DNA of 64,000 bases from Ktedonobacter racemifer DSM 44963 (GTDB lineage: Bacteria > Chloroflexota > Ktedonobacteria > Ktedonobacterales > Ktedonobacteraceae). The notes beneath the pieces were generated by a model. It was not told the DNA's origin, searched no databases, and saw only the letters and a list, made by a program, of their open reading frames with translations. The stretch's first letter is position 1, and each line of letters starts with the position of its first letter. The translations under genes were made by a program, and so were the position numbers. Of this stretch, positions 8,773 through 17,258 are shown in pieces. The DNA is taken from assembly GCF_000178855.1 (NCBI RefSeq), contig NZ_ADVG01000004.1:248001-312000 (forward strand), written 5' to 3'.

Positions 8773-9402
8773 TTATGATTTTTGTGAAAATGCAAGGCGG
8801 ACGCCCAGTCCGATAAACGTTCCTCCAGTGAGCCAACGAAGCACCTTTGCCGCTCCCAAACGCTTTTTGATCCATTGCCCAAGAAAGCTCGAGAGAGAGG
8901 CAACACTTGCGTCTACAGCCAAGCCGGTGAGATTATATACCAGGCCTAGAATGAGCAGCTGGAAAGGAACAAAACCTCGTGTTTGATCGACAAACTGTGG
9001 AAGAAAGGCGAAGTAGAAGAATGCCACTTTCGGATTGAGTAAGGTGGTTAGACTTCCTTGCAAGAATATCTTTGCCAAACCCGCCTTCTCGCTACTTGAA
9101 CTCACAAGCATTTCTTGATGGCTCAGGATGGTGCGTATCCCTAAATAGATCAGATAGATCGCTCCAACATACTTAATGATCTCATAGACAAAAGGGACTA
9201 GAAGAAACAACCCAGAAAGTCCTAGTGCAACAGCACTGGTCTGGATCAGTCCCCCAGTTGCGATCCCAAGGCTGGAAATCAACCCGGCAGAACGTCCCTG
9301 TCCCGTCCCGCGCGCAATGATGTAGAGCATATCTGGTCCGGGGATAACGCTTAAAAGAAATGCAGCTACAAAGAGCAGAAAGATATTGATGAATGAGGGC
9401 AT
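8773..9402 (-). CDS. LysE-family amino-acid/metabolite exporter
   Basis: About 209 residues with six hydrophobic segments and the LysE/RhtB signature: start MPSFINIFLLFVAAFLLSVIPGPDMLYI (here the PGPDML motif), GRSAGLISSLGIATGG, YLIYLGIRTI, and the loop FLQGSLTTLLNPKVAFFYFAFLPQF. It pumps amino acids or similar metabolites out of the cell. The ATG chosen gives the canonical family N-terminus; AGGAG is about 11 bases upstream. A predicted ECF42 promoter and a small leader ORF lie upstream. Confidence 0.88.
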   Translation of the reverse strand: MPSFINIFLLFVAAFLLSVIPGPDMLYIIARGTGQGRSAGLISSLGIATGGLIQTSAVALGLSGLFLLVPFVYEIIKYVGAIYLIYLGIRTILSHQEMLVSSSSEKAGLAKIFLQGSLTTLLNPKVAFFYFAFLPQFVDQTRGFVPFQLLILGLVYNLTGLAVDASVASLSSFLGQWIKKRLGAAKVLRWLTGGTFIGLGVRLAFSQKS

Positions 9403-9492
9403 TGGTGAGACGACTCCTAAAACCAGAGGAGGCGCACGAATTGGCACAGCGCCTCACCACGCCTTCCCCTGGTTTTCTGGCAAAGATGTTCC

Positions 9493-9512
9493 TAACAGCA
9501 TGAATGCTGTCA
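9493..9512 (-). promoter_or_regulatory. Conserved RNA hairpin between leader ORF and lysE
   Basis: On the minus strand TGACAGCA and TGCTGTTA can pair around TTCA. The matching place in the promoter D unit (32917-32940) also folds, with a longer stem and changed bases, which suggests that the structure is kept. Confidence 0.4.
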
Positions 9513-9551
9513 ATTACGAATACTTACAAGCTTCCAGGTCTGATATGTTGT

Positions 9552-9611
9552 CTAGGGTATCCAGTTCAAAGGTATCCAATTCAAAGGTATCCAGTTCAAG
9601 AGAATATGCAT
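9552..9611 (-). CDS. Leader peptide MHILLNWIPLNWIPLNWIP (three LNWIP repeats)
   Basis: 19 codons directly downstream of the predicted ECF42 promoter of the lysE unit, with a good AAAGGA site seven or so bases before ATG. The coding DNA is a 15-bp tandem repeat, but the three repeat units differ only at third positions (AAC/AAT, CCT/CCC). A homologous ORF downstream of promoter site D reads MNILSAWIPLNWIP and uses ATT CCC where this one uses ATA CCT, so most changes are synonymous. Function unknown; could be a leader peptide, a small protein or chance. Confidence 0.45.
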   Translation of the reverse strand: MHILLNWIPLNWIPLNWIP

Positions 9612-9646
9612 CTTTTTTCCTTTCTCGTGAGAGCGAATAGTGTTGT

Positions 9647-9669
9647 GAAGATCACCCTCTGTGATCTTC
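9647..9669 (-). promoter_or_regulatory. 5'-UTR hairpin of the lysE transcript
   Basis: GAAGATCAC and GTGATCTTC form a perfect 9-bp stem immediately after the predicted transcription start. The same hairpin, with base changes that keep pairing in the lower stem, is at 33060-33082. Confidence 0.45.
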
Positions 9670-9673
9670 TATA

Positions 9674-9708
9674 CATTCGACGAATAGACATGTTCCGAAA
9701 ACGACATT
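9674..9708 (-). promoter_or_regulatory. Predicted ECF42 promoter (site B), upstream of leader peptide and lysE
   Basis: Minus-strand TGTCG (complement of 9702-9706), 19 bases, CGTC (complement of 9679-9682). The flanking TTTTCGG and TATTCGTCGAATG match sites A, C and D. Confidence 0.6.
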
Positions 9709-9742
9709 CATGCAAGAAATCTTTTCAGCATCCGCCTCTAGA

Positions 9743-10759
9743 TTATCCCCAGCGCTGTCTCAGGCGGGGGAGGATCTCTTTTGCGTAGAGTTGTAAAAAG
9801 CGCGACTGGTCGTCGCCGGGGGCGTGGAAGATCAAGTGAGTGAAGCCCAGTTCGATATAGGGGCGAATCTGCTCAATATGCTCTTCGGGATCACTGGAGA
9901 CGAGCCAGCGCTTGTGGGCCTGGTCGGTTACAGTGACGGCTTTCGCCTCCATCTCACGCGCGTCGTGAATGTCAACTTTATCCTCTGCGGGCAGGGCTAA
10001 CGCAGCCCAGATGCGCGTGTCCTGCAAGGCGCGATTGCGATCTGTATCGAAAGAAACCTTGACTTCGATCGTCTTCTCAATCTGTTCAGGATCGCGTCCG
10101 GCTGCTTTGGCACCTTCCGCTACTGACGGCAGCAGTTGATCACGATAGAGCGCATCGCCTTTGCCCGAGGTACAGATGAAGCCGTCGCCCGCGCGCCCGA
10201 CGAATTTCGCCGCGACCGGACCGCCTGCGCTGATATAGATGGGGATAGGCTGATCAGGCTTATCGTAAATCGTTGCGTTGCGCGTACGATAATGTTCGCC
10301 CTCAAACGTGACCAGTTCTTCTGACCACAGGCGACGAATCAATTCAACCGATTCGCGCAGGCGCGCCAGGCGCTCTTTGGCAGGCGGCCACTCGCCGCCG
10401 GTGACTGCAATCTCATTGAGAGACTCACCTGAGCCCACTCCCAGGATCATGCGTCCGGGGTTTAGCACGCCCAGCGTGCCGAATGCTTGAGCGACGATGG
10501 CCGGGTTGTAGCGGAATGTTGGAGTGAGAACGCTGGTGCCGAGCAAAACGCGCTGTGTGCGCTCGCCCAGCGCACCTAACCACGCGAAGGCCTGGGGTGC
10601 ATGCCCATCTGTATGCCGCCAGGGCTGGAAATGGTCGCTGATCCACACACTGTCAAAGCCGCACTGCTCAGCCTCAACTGAAAAATTGAGCAACTCTCTG
10701 GGAGCGAATTGTTCAGCTGATGCTTTATAGCCTAGTTTCAAGGGATGTGCCTGTGCCAT
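9743..10759 (-). CDS. fgd: F420-dependent glucose-6-phosphate dehydrogenase
   Basis: 338 residues, the length of actinobacterial FGD, and alignable almost without gaps to mycobacterial FGD1: LGYKASAEQFAPREL, SDHFQPWRH, LGTSVLTPTFRYNPA, DGFICTSGKG, FHAPGDDQ. Active-site counterparts are present: Asp42, His43 and Trp47 in SDHFQPW, Glu16 in ASAEQ, Glu112 in GVGSGES. The enzyme oxidises glucose-6-phosphate to 6-phosphogluconolactone and reduces F420, giving the F420H2 used by other LLM-family and nitroreductase-like enzymes. FO synthase for the same cofactor lies at the other end of the window. Confidence 0.93.
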   Translation of the reverse strand: MAQAHPLKLGYKASAEQFAPRELLNFSVEAEQCGFDSVWISDHFQPWRHTDGHAPQAFAWLGALGERTQRVLLGTSVLTPTFRYNPAIVAQAFGTLGVLNPGRMILGVGSGESLNEIAVTGGEWPPAKERLARLRESVELIRRLWSEELVTFEGEHYRTRNATIYDKPDQPIPIYISAGGPVAAKFVGRAGDGFICTSGKGDALYRDQLLPSVAEGAKAAGRDPEQIEKTIEVKVSFDTDRNRALQDTRIWAALALPAEDKVDIHDAREMEAKAVTVTDQAHKRWLVSSDPEEHIEQIRPYIELGFTHLIFHAPGDDQSRFLQLYAKEILPRLRQRWG

Positions 10760-10882
10760 ACATTCTCCTTTGATACTTATCTCAAAACCGCTCTAAGCCG
10801 CAAAGCCCCTCCTCTGGCTTGTTCTCTGGAAGAGGTTAAAAGCTAAACTCCCCCCTAGTACTTCGCCACGACGCTTTGGGCT

Positions 10883-11461
10883 CTACAAGGTGTTGACAGG
10901 AGTGTCTGGTTTGTTAGGTTGGTAGCAAAGCAAGACAACACCCTTGCTCAACGTTTCGGTGTGAATCAGTTGGAGTCTGCTGGCACCTTTCCCCTCCTTG
11001 AAAAAGCGCTTTCCATTTCCCATCAGGATAGGATGCACCAGAAATCGATACTCGTCTATAAGACCGCTTGGCATCAGTGAATGCACCAGGGTTGCACTCC
11101 CTGCTATGCGAATATCCTGCCCAGGCTCTTGTTTGAGCCTGCTGACCTCTTCGAGGAGGTTCCCCTGAAGGCGTGTGGTATTCTCCCAGGGAATATTCAG
11201 AGGCTCAGATGAAACGACATATTTCGCCATGCTATTCATCTTGTCCACGATGCCCATTTCATTGTTCTTCGCCTGTGACCAGATCGGCGCCAGCATTTCA
11301 TAGGTCACGCGCCCAAAGAGAAAGATATCTGAAGTCAGGACTCCCTCTTGAATGTATGCCGCCCTCTCATCACTCTCAAAAGGATGGAACCACTGATCCA
11401 TCGTATTGGAATCAAAGACACCGTCGAGGGCAAGCCATTCTGACACAACAAGTTTTCTCAT
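10883..11461 (-). CDS. DHFR-family (RibD C-terminal domain-like) reductase
   Basis: 192 residues of the RibD_C/dihydrofolate-reductase-like family seen as MRKLVVSEWLALDGVFD, FLFGRVTYEML, KYVVSSEPLNIPWENT, DIRIAGSATLVHSLMPSGLIDEYRFLVHPILMGNGKRFF. Such proteins bind NADPH and reduce small molecules; the substrate is unknown. GGAGGGG precedes the ATG. A broken copy of the same family is at 29070-29258, and a related intact gene at 26867-27460. Confidence 0.85.
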   Translation of the reverse strand: MRKLVVSEWLALDGVFDSNTMDQWFHPFESDERAAYIQEGVLTSDIFLFGRVTYEMLAPIWSQAKNNEMGIVDKMNSMAKYVVSSEPLNIPWENTTRLQGNLLEEVSRLKQEPGQDIRIAGSATLVHSLMPSGLIDEYRFLVHPILMGNGKRFFKEGKGASRLQLIHTETLSKGVVLLCYQPNKPDTPVNTL

Positions 11462-11647
11462 TTCCCCTCCAGTTGATGTAGCTTAGGAATTGACAGCAGT
11501 GTGCTTCGATGCCATTGTGTGAAGCAAGCCCAAGCTGGGGCAACAGCACTCTCTTCCATCATCTCCCAGTCAGCTTGGGTACCTCTTCGGACACCTCTCA
11601 TTACTCACACTGTCATCATGATGTATACTCTTGTGCTTGACTGTGTT

Positions 11648-11675
11648 GTGCTGAGCAGGTGGTAGTGCTCAGCAC
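11648..11675. terminator. Hairpin downstream of the LLM gene
   Basis: GTGCTGAGCA and TGCTCAGCAC form a 10-bp stem 36 bases after the LLM stop codon. No U-run follows, so termination is not certain. Confidence 0.3.
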
Positions 11676-11710
11676 CCACATACACAAACGATAGCAACCT
11701 TCTTGCTCTT

Positions 11711-12658
11711 TCAGCTGATGAAGGTTTGAGCAAACTGACGAATCTCATCCAGGTGGGTGGCATCCAGGAAGCTGATCACCAGCCCCTGCACACCCGCTTC
11801 CTCATAGGCAGTCAGACGCTGACGAATGGTCTCAGGCGTCCCAATGAGGCCATAGGACCCGACGTCACCGGGAAACACGGCGCCAGCCCAATCAGGGACC
11901 TGGGCTCTGGCTTGCTCATCGGTCTCACCGATAATGCAGAGCGTGAGGGCTGTCCGATGAATGCTCTCGTAGTCGCGGACAACGGTCTCGCAATGCTGCT
12001 TGAGAATGGCGAACTTGCGCTTGAGAGTGGAGAGGTCCCCACTCACATTACAGGCATCGCCATATCGTGCCACGAGCTTGAGCGTCACCTGCTCACCACC
12101 TCCGGCGATCATCATCGGGATGTGGGGGCGTTGCACCCCTTTGGGTTGATTGATCGCACCCCGAATCTGGTAATACTTCCCTTCAAAGGTAGCTTCTTCC
12201 TGTGTCCACATAGCCAGAATGACCTGCAACGCTTCTTGCAGCTGGCGCAGGCGTTCCGGGCCATCAAGAAAGGGGTAGCCATAGGCGTGATAATCGGGTT
12301 CGTACCAGCCTGCTCCAATGCCAAAGTTGAGTCGTCCATGCGAGATCACATCGAGGGTTGAAGCCATTTTCGCTTGTAAGGCAGGATTGCGGTAACTATT
12401 TCCCGTGACCATCTGGCCGATACGTACCCGTTTGGTATCGCGGGCCAGAGCAGCTGCCATGGTCCAGCACTCAAAGACCATGTTCTGCGAAGGGGGAGCC
12501 GTCAGAAAATGATCAGAGATCCAAACAGAATCATAGCCCGACTGGTCAGCCGTTTGCGCCAGATGGGTCAGGGTTTCATAGGCTTCCACCGGGTCCTGAA
12601 AGCCAGCCAGTTCGTGCGTAAACCCTTGGGGGAGAAAGAGGCCATATTTGAGTGTCAT
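11711..12658 (-). CDS. LLM-class F420-dependent oxidoreductase
   Basis: About 315 residues: LKYGLFLPQGF, QSGYDSVWISDHFLTAPP, ALARDTKRVRIGQMVTGNSYRNPALQAKMAS, LDVISHGRLNFGIGAGWYEPDYHAYG, ATFEGKYYQIRGA, and DACNVSGDL. The SDHF and GIGAGW motifs place it in the F420-dependent subgroup. Start MTLKYG follows AAAGGACGGAACAG. Upstream lies a duplicated ECF42 promoter and the first 16 codons of a YCII gene, so this gene appears to have been brought under ECF42 control. Confidence 0.87.
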   Translation of the reverse strand: MTLKYGLFLPQGFTHELAGFQDPVEAYETLTHLAQTADQSGYDSVWISDHFLTAPPSQNMVFECWTMAAALARDTKRVRIGQMVTGNSYRNPALQAKMASTLDVISHGRLNFGIGAGWYEPDYHAYGYPFLDGPERLRQLQEALQVILAMWTQEEATFEGKYYQIRGAINQPKGVQRPHIPMMIAGGGEQVTLKLVARYGDACNVSGDLSTLKRKFAILKQHCETVVRDYESIHRTALTLCIIGETDEQARAQVPDWAGAVFPGDVGSYGLIGTPETIRQRLTAYEEAGVQGLVISFLDATHLDEIRQFAQTFIS

Positions 12659-12712
12659 CTGTTCCGTCCTTTTTTCTTGGTGGGTAAGAGCGCTCACAAA
12701 AATAAGCACTCA

Positions 12713-12763
12713 CTATGCAGCCAGAACCAGAGCATCGGTGCTTAACAAAAGAAGAGAGTTCAT
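12713..12763 (-). pseudogene. Truncated YCII gene start (16 codons)
   Basis: Reads MNSLLLLSTDALVLAA then TAG, nearly the same as the first 16 residues of the intact YCII protein (MNYLLLFCTNAQDLAA). The rest of the gene is missing; the LLM start codon lies 55 bases further on. It is the relic left when the ECF42 promoter region was copied in front of the LLM gene. Confidence 0.65.
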
Positions 12764-12825
12764 GGATTCTTTCCTTTCGTTCGAGCAATTGCCTTTCAAA
12801 GGATGCCTGTATTTGGCCTTTATCT

Positions 12826-12860
12826 ATACGACGAACAGGTATGATCTGAAAAGGACATTC
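12826..12860 (-). promoter_or_regulatory. Predicted ECF42 promoter (site C), upstream of the LLM gene
   Basis: Minus-strand TGTCC (complement of 12853-12857), 19 bases, CGTC (complement of 12830-12833). Its leader shares AAAGGCCAAATAC and GCATCCTTTGAA with site A. Confidence 0.6.
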
Positions 12861-12905
12861 TTGATGAGGAAGGAAGAGACTATCAGTCACCACAGGTCTA
12901 TTTCT

Positions 12906-13882
12906 GGATGTGTCAGAACTGAAAACACAGAAGATCACAAGGCGTGCTTCATCTTCAACCTGAATCTGTTTAGGCGACCAGCAACATGGTTTTCAAGGCA
13001 TCCAATCGTTGGCAGAAGAGATGACGTTGGTCAGCGAGGGAAACATGTTGCTTTCTCGTGGTCCGAAACCGAAAGAACTGGCGTACCTCGTCAAATGCCC
13101 TGCAGAAGCGAGAGGCCGAGGTGAAGTTTCCACATCCACGCATCGGGTAATAGCGCTGTTTGATCCCACGATGATCTTGTTCCAGGTGGTTATTCAGATA
13201 GGCATTCCGGCAATGCATGATCTCGTTGCCGAGAATCTCACGAATCGCACGTGGATAGGAGTCATGTCCATCGGTCGTTACCCGCTCCGGGGCGTGACCA
13301 ACCGTTGCGAGAGCTTGGCGGAAGAACTGCTTTGCTGCCTCCATATCACGTTTCTCACTCAGGCGTGAATCGACCAGATTCCCATCACGATCGAGAGCGC
13401 GATAGAGAGAACACCACGTTCCTCGCACGTTGATGTATGTTTCATCTACGTACCATGATGTCCCTATTTGTCCCCGCCGCCTGGTACGCAAGTGTTCTGC
13501 AAGCAAGGGAGCAAAACGAGATTCCCAGTCTCCGATCGCCTCATGAGTGAAGACCCAACCGCGCTCAAGGAACATCTCAGCGAGATCCCGTAGACTCAGT
13601 GTATAGCGCAGCCGCCAGAGCACGACAAGCAGAACGAGATCGGTTGGATATTCCAGAAAGTTGAAAGGCGTGTTAGTGCGCTCATTGAAGATATGGTGGC
13701 ACCCTCGGCAACGGAATATCCGGTAGCCAAGTGTGGTTTTCCTGTTTTGTTCTCTCGTCGTTACAGACAGGCAATACGGGCAGTTCATCGGGCACGCCTC
13801 CCCAAAATGTTTCTGTGCTGATCAGTCTATCACACGCTAGCGGAACTTCGCTTAGAGTCCTGTTCTCAGTTCTGACGCATCC
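12906..13882. mobile_element. IS6-family insertion sequence
   Basis: 977 bp bounded by inverted repeats GGATGTGTCAGAACTG (left) and, inverted, GGATGCGTCAGAACTG (right). It holds one intact transposase. The left end lies 49 bases from promoter site C; a decayed relative is likewise next to promoter site D. Confidence 0.75.
12970..13788 (-). CDS. IS6-family transposase, intact
   Basis: 272 residues: an N-terminal zinc ribbon (CPYCLS...CRGCHHIF), then the DDE core with Asp in WYVDETYI, Asp in VTTDGHDSYPRA and Glu in NNHLEQDHRGIKQR. Length and motif order are normal, so it may be active. It catalyses replicative transposition with cointegrate formation. Confidence 0.92.
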   Translation of the reverse strand: MNCPYCLSVTTREQNRKTTLGYRIFRCRGCHHIFNERTNTPFNFLEYPTDLVLLVVLWRLRYTLSLRDLAEMFLERGWVFTHEAIGDWESRFAPLLAEHLRTRRRGQIGTSWYVDETYINVRGTWCSLYRALDRDGNLVDSRLSEKRDMEAAKQFFRQALATVGHAPERVTTDGHDSYPRAIREILGNEIMHCRNAYLNNHLEQDHRGIKQRYYPMRGCGNFTSASRFCRAFDEVRQFFRFRTTRKQHVSLADQRHLFCQRLDALKTMLLVA

Positions 13883-14182
13883 CTTTCACCTTCTCTCGAC
13901 TTTTGAGAAGCCCTGATATCCATGCTCACTCTTCGGGGCAAAAGCTTGCTCTTTTGGGCAAAAGTTGCTCACCTCTTCGGGTCGTTTACGACTAAAGGGC
14001 CGAACCATAGCGTAAACAACTGACCCCCTGGGAGTCCTGTGAGAGGCAGTAAGCTCACCCAGAGCCGCACGTGCGGCGCGGCTCTCTGGGGGAAAACATC
14101 CAAACCGCAAGACGATTGCGCTTCTTCGTATCTCATACTCTCTTCGGCTTCTCACGGAAAAGCCTACGCAGACGCCTGGAAT
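13883..14182. other. Spacer with a GC-rich hairpin
   Basis: Three hundred bases between the IS6 end and the broken MFS gene. It holds a hairpin (AGAGCCGC...GCGGCTCT, about 14072-14097) that on the minus strand loosely resembles the end of group II domain V (GCACGTGCGGCTC), but it lacks a GAAA loop and 34-nt length. It may instead terminate the MFS transcript. No gene seen. Confidence 0.35.
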
Positions 14183-15088
14183 TTACAGGCGTAAGGATTG
14201 CTCCGGCGTGCCGTATGGCTCACTCTCCCCTGGCTCAGGCGCCTTCGCCCTTGGGCGCACTACAGCCCTTTCGCGCCTGCCGGGGAGCACCATGCCGACG
14301 ATGGCTCCCACTCCTGCCAGGACAGCGCAGACGCCCATCGCCGGGACGAACCCACCACTGAATGCCTGGGGGGAGCCATAGCCTCCGATCCCGGCGAACA
14401 CCGCAGCGGGGATCGCGACCCCGAACACCCCACCGAGAAAGCGTAACATGTTGAAGGTGCCGGACGCCTTGCCGATCTCGTTGGGAGCGACCGCGCTCAC
14501 GACGGCAGTCTGGGCAGCTGGCATCGCCATTGAGACACCTATGCCAGCGACGATCAGCGGTACGACAAGCCCGGTGTAGGGAAGGTTAGGCCTGGCGATC
14601 AGCGCGATCCAGGCCAGCCCAACGGCTTGCAGTAGCAGCCCGCCAACGATGAGTGGTCGTTCGCCAAGCCGGTTGACGAGGGAACCGGCAATCGGTGCAA
14701 CCACGAACAGCATGGCGGTCGAGGGGAGCAGTCGCAGCCCGGCGGCGAGCGGTCCGTAGCCCTGCGCGGTCTGCAGAAACTGCGCCAGGAAGAAATTGTT
14801 GCCATACAGCGACGCGAAGAGCAAAAAGCCGACCACATTACTCGCTGAGAAGGCGCGAGAGCGGAAGAAGCGCATCGGCATCATCGGCACGCGGGTACGC
14901 ACCTCCCAGACGACGAAAACCACAGCCAGCAGAACTCCAGCCACCAGGGACGCTCCGACTTCAAAGCTACTCCAACCAGCACTGTTCCCGCGTACCAGCC
15001 CCCACGCTACCCCCAGGGAAGCGCCCGTCACCAGGAGCAGGCCACCTATGTCGAGAGCCGTGCGCGCACCTTATGTAAATGTCAAGAG
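14183..15088 (-). pseudogene. MFS drug exporter (DHA2 type), C-terminal part
   Basis: Starts mid-gene with ARTALDIGGLLLVTGASLG and continues through helices 6-14: GNSAGWSSFEVGASLVAGVLL, RSRAFSASNVVGFLLFASLYGNNFF, and LPSTAMLFVVAPIAGSLVNRLGERP. The other parts lie at 19029-19549 (helices 1-5) and 21057-21067 (start codon). About 25 codons expected between WEWIFWL and ARTALDIGG are gone, so even removal of the insertions would not restore the gene. It would have exported drugs by proton antiport. Confidence 0.85.
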
Positions 15089-15201
15089 GATAGTGGCTCA
15101 TCCTCAATTTAAGTGAGTCTACTTGCTTGGATGACGGTTCGGTTTTCTGATAGACTCTCATCGATGAATAGATGTTGGTATATTGCAAGGGGACATCATC
15201 G

Positions 15202-15921
15202 ATGAACCAGACTGACACTTCTTCTCCCTTTTTGCCTCTTCCTGATGGCATCGTCATTGCATCCATTCATGTGGAAGCGAGCAGAGTGATCGTTTCGTTT
15301 CTATTGCCTGCTCTCTTCCCATTGCCCTCTGCCCTCTCTGCGGACAGCCATCTGAGCGGATACATGGAGACTATGTGAGGACTGTGGCTGATTTGCCCTG
15401 TGGCGGTCGTCGCGTCATCTTGAAGCTTTCGGTGCGCAAATTTGTGTGTGGCACACCCACCTGCCCGCGCCGGATTTTCACGGAACGTCTTCCTGATCTG
15501 GTGCAAATCCTATGCCCGCATGACGAATCGACTCTCGGAGGCCCTCCAGGCGCTCGGTTTTGCGACCTGCGGGGAAGTTGGGGAACGACTCGCTCCCCAA
15601 CTGGGGATGCAGGTTTCAGGCCCAACGCTTCTGCGGCGCATGCGCACACGCTCTTGTCCCGTACCTTCGTCCGTGCGCATCTTAGGCATCGATGACTGGA
15701 GTTGGAAAAAGGGATTGACCTACGGGACCATTTTGGTGGACTTAGAATCGCGCAAGCCCATCGAGTTGCTTCCAGATCGAACGGCAGAGACGGTAGAAGC
15801 TTGGCTGCGCACCCATCCAGAAGTAGAGATCGTGAGCCGAGATCGCGGCGGGGATTACGCAGCAGCAGCCAGAAAAGGCGCTCCTCAGGCTCAGCAGGTT
15901 GCCGATAGATTTCACCTCCTG
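15202..15921 (+). pseudogene. ISL3-family transposase, N-terminal part
   Basis: Read across frames it gives the family's zinc ribbon and start of the catalytic domain: DGIVIASIHVEASRVIVSF, then after a frameshift CPLCGQPSERIHGDYVRTVADLP, CGTPTCPRRIFTERLPDLVQ, after a second frameshift SYARMTNRLSEALQALGF, and then GIDDWSWKKGLTYGTILVDL and QVADRFHLL. The first frameshift is near 15310 and the second near 15507. The frame continues at 17764 beyond the intron. Confidence 0.8.
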
Positions 15922-16071
15922 GTGCGCCGCATAGGCGCGTATTCGATCCCTCTTGGAAAGAGGAGAAGTTGGGAGGTAAAGACTTCTGGGACGGGAACTT
16001 ACTTGGCGGGGAAACCCAAAGAGGACAGTAGCATGTTCCAAAGGTGGGGGTAGCTGAAGGCGTTGATGCTA

Positions 16072-17258
16072 GTGCAAGATTACGAAACCTTTTCGGAAAG
16101 AGATAAATGTGGCTCATATGCACACCCATAATAGGCACAGACCCGCTCAGCGAGGTGATGAGCCGAAAGCAACCCATTGGTTTCGGCCACATTGCGTTTG
16201 CCATGGACCCACTTGGGCTCAATTGGATTGAGCCAGGGACTTTTGGTGGGCAGTTGGAAAGGCAAAATCCGTACCCCTTCGCCCGTTTGTTTGACCGCGA
16301 GGTTGTGTTTTCTGATCCAGGTGCGCACTCTCGCGGCTTTCATGCCAGGAGGCGTTGTCCCAGATGAGGAGCCACTGACGTTTGCCTTGTGCGGCCAATT
16401 GCTGACAACACCAGTCCAGAAACTGGATGGTGATCTCACTCACCGGGCGTCCTGTGACAAAACGAAGCCACATCTGCTCTCGCACGGGTTCCTCCGTGGT
16501 TCCCTTTTGCCAGAGAACCCCATAGCACGCCAATGCTTTTGGGTCTGGATCATTCTTTTGCCAGGATTGCTCAACCAAACGGACGGGGTGCTCGGAGTCT
16601 TGCCAGGCATAAAGGCGTGGAAGAGCAAATCGGCTCCACCAGACCTCGTCGAGGAAGCCAATGGCCCAATCAGAGCGGGGTTGAGCGTACGCGATCAAGC
16701 GGTCACGAGCCTTTTTTTTCGTGCATACTGCGGATCGGGGCTGGTGATCCAGTGCGCGGGCGCGTTTCCAACTGACCCCCAAGCGCTTGAGCGCACGGCG
16801 GACACTGGCAGCAGTGGTCGGGGCAGCCACGAGTCCTTGTGACAAGCAGATCTGCGCCACCAGTGGGAGAGACCAGAGATTGCGCGCGATCCCAAAATCG
16901 CGCGGGCTGCGATGCAGCAGATCGCGCAGGACTGGCAGATTCTCGTCGGCAATGCTGGTGCGTAGCCGATGAGGGCGACAGGACTCCTTCTTGAGCACGT
17001 CGAGCCCCTGCTCGTTGAAGTCTTTGATCACATTGCGCACCGTCTGGTCGTCGCAGCCCAGTTGCCGCGCAATGGCGATGGCTCGCTCTCCACGGGCTGA
17101 AGCCAGAAGGATCTGGCAACGGCGTAGCACAAAGGCTGAGCCGGAGCGTAAGCGAGCCTCGATATGGGCTCGCTCGGGTTCGGTGAGTGGTCGAATGAAA
17201 ATGGGTTGCATACCTTCTCATATCGGCTACTTTCCTACTTTCTTTTGAACGATTGCAC
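16072..17258. mobile_element. IS630-family element inside the group II intron
   Basis: 1187 bp, flanked by TA on both sides (16070-16071 and 17259-17260), as expected for IS630 target duplication. Short terminal repeats GTGCAA/TTGCAC. Confidence 0.75.
16080..17211 (-). pseudogene. IS630-family transposase with a frameshift
   Basis: N-terminal helix-turn-helix (GERAIAIARQLGCDDQTVRNVIKDF), central DEVWWSRFALP with the first catalytic Asp, and IWDNASWH with the second. Near 16335 the frame must shift by one base to continue as VRTWIRKHNLAVKQ, LPTKSPWLNPIEPKWVHGK with the third acidic residue. Either programmed frameshifting or a disabling indel; no obvious slippery run lies at the junction, so I favour decay. 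Confidence 0.75.

Noticed and set aside
9553..9600. Simple tandem repeat without function
   Set aside because: First taken as a plain 15-bp repeat, but the coding pattern and the second locus favour a repeated peptide; kept as a finding instead.
14072..14097. Possible group II domain V in the MFS 3' flank
   Set aside because: Hairpin lacks the 34-nt length and the GAAA loop of real domain V, and no intron 5' end was found nearby.
13886..14155. Minus-strand frame rich in Arg and Ser
   Set aside because: Composition of a chance GC-rich frame; no start site and no family resemblance.
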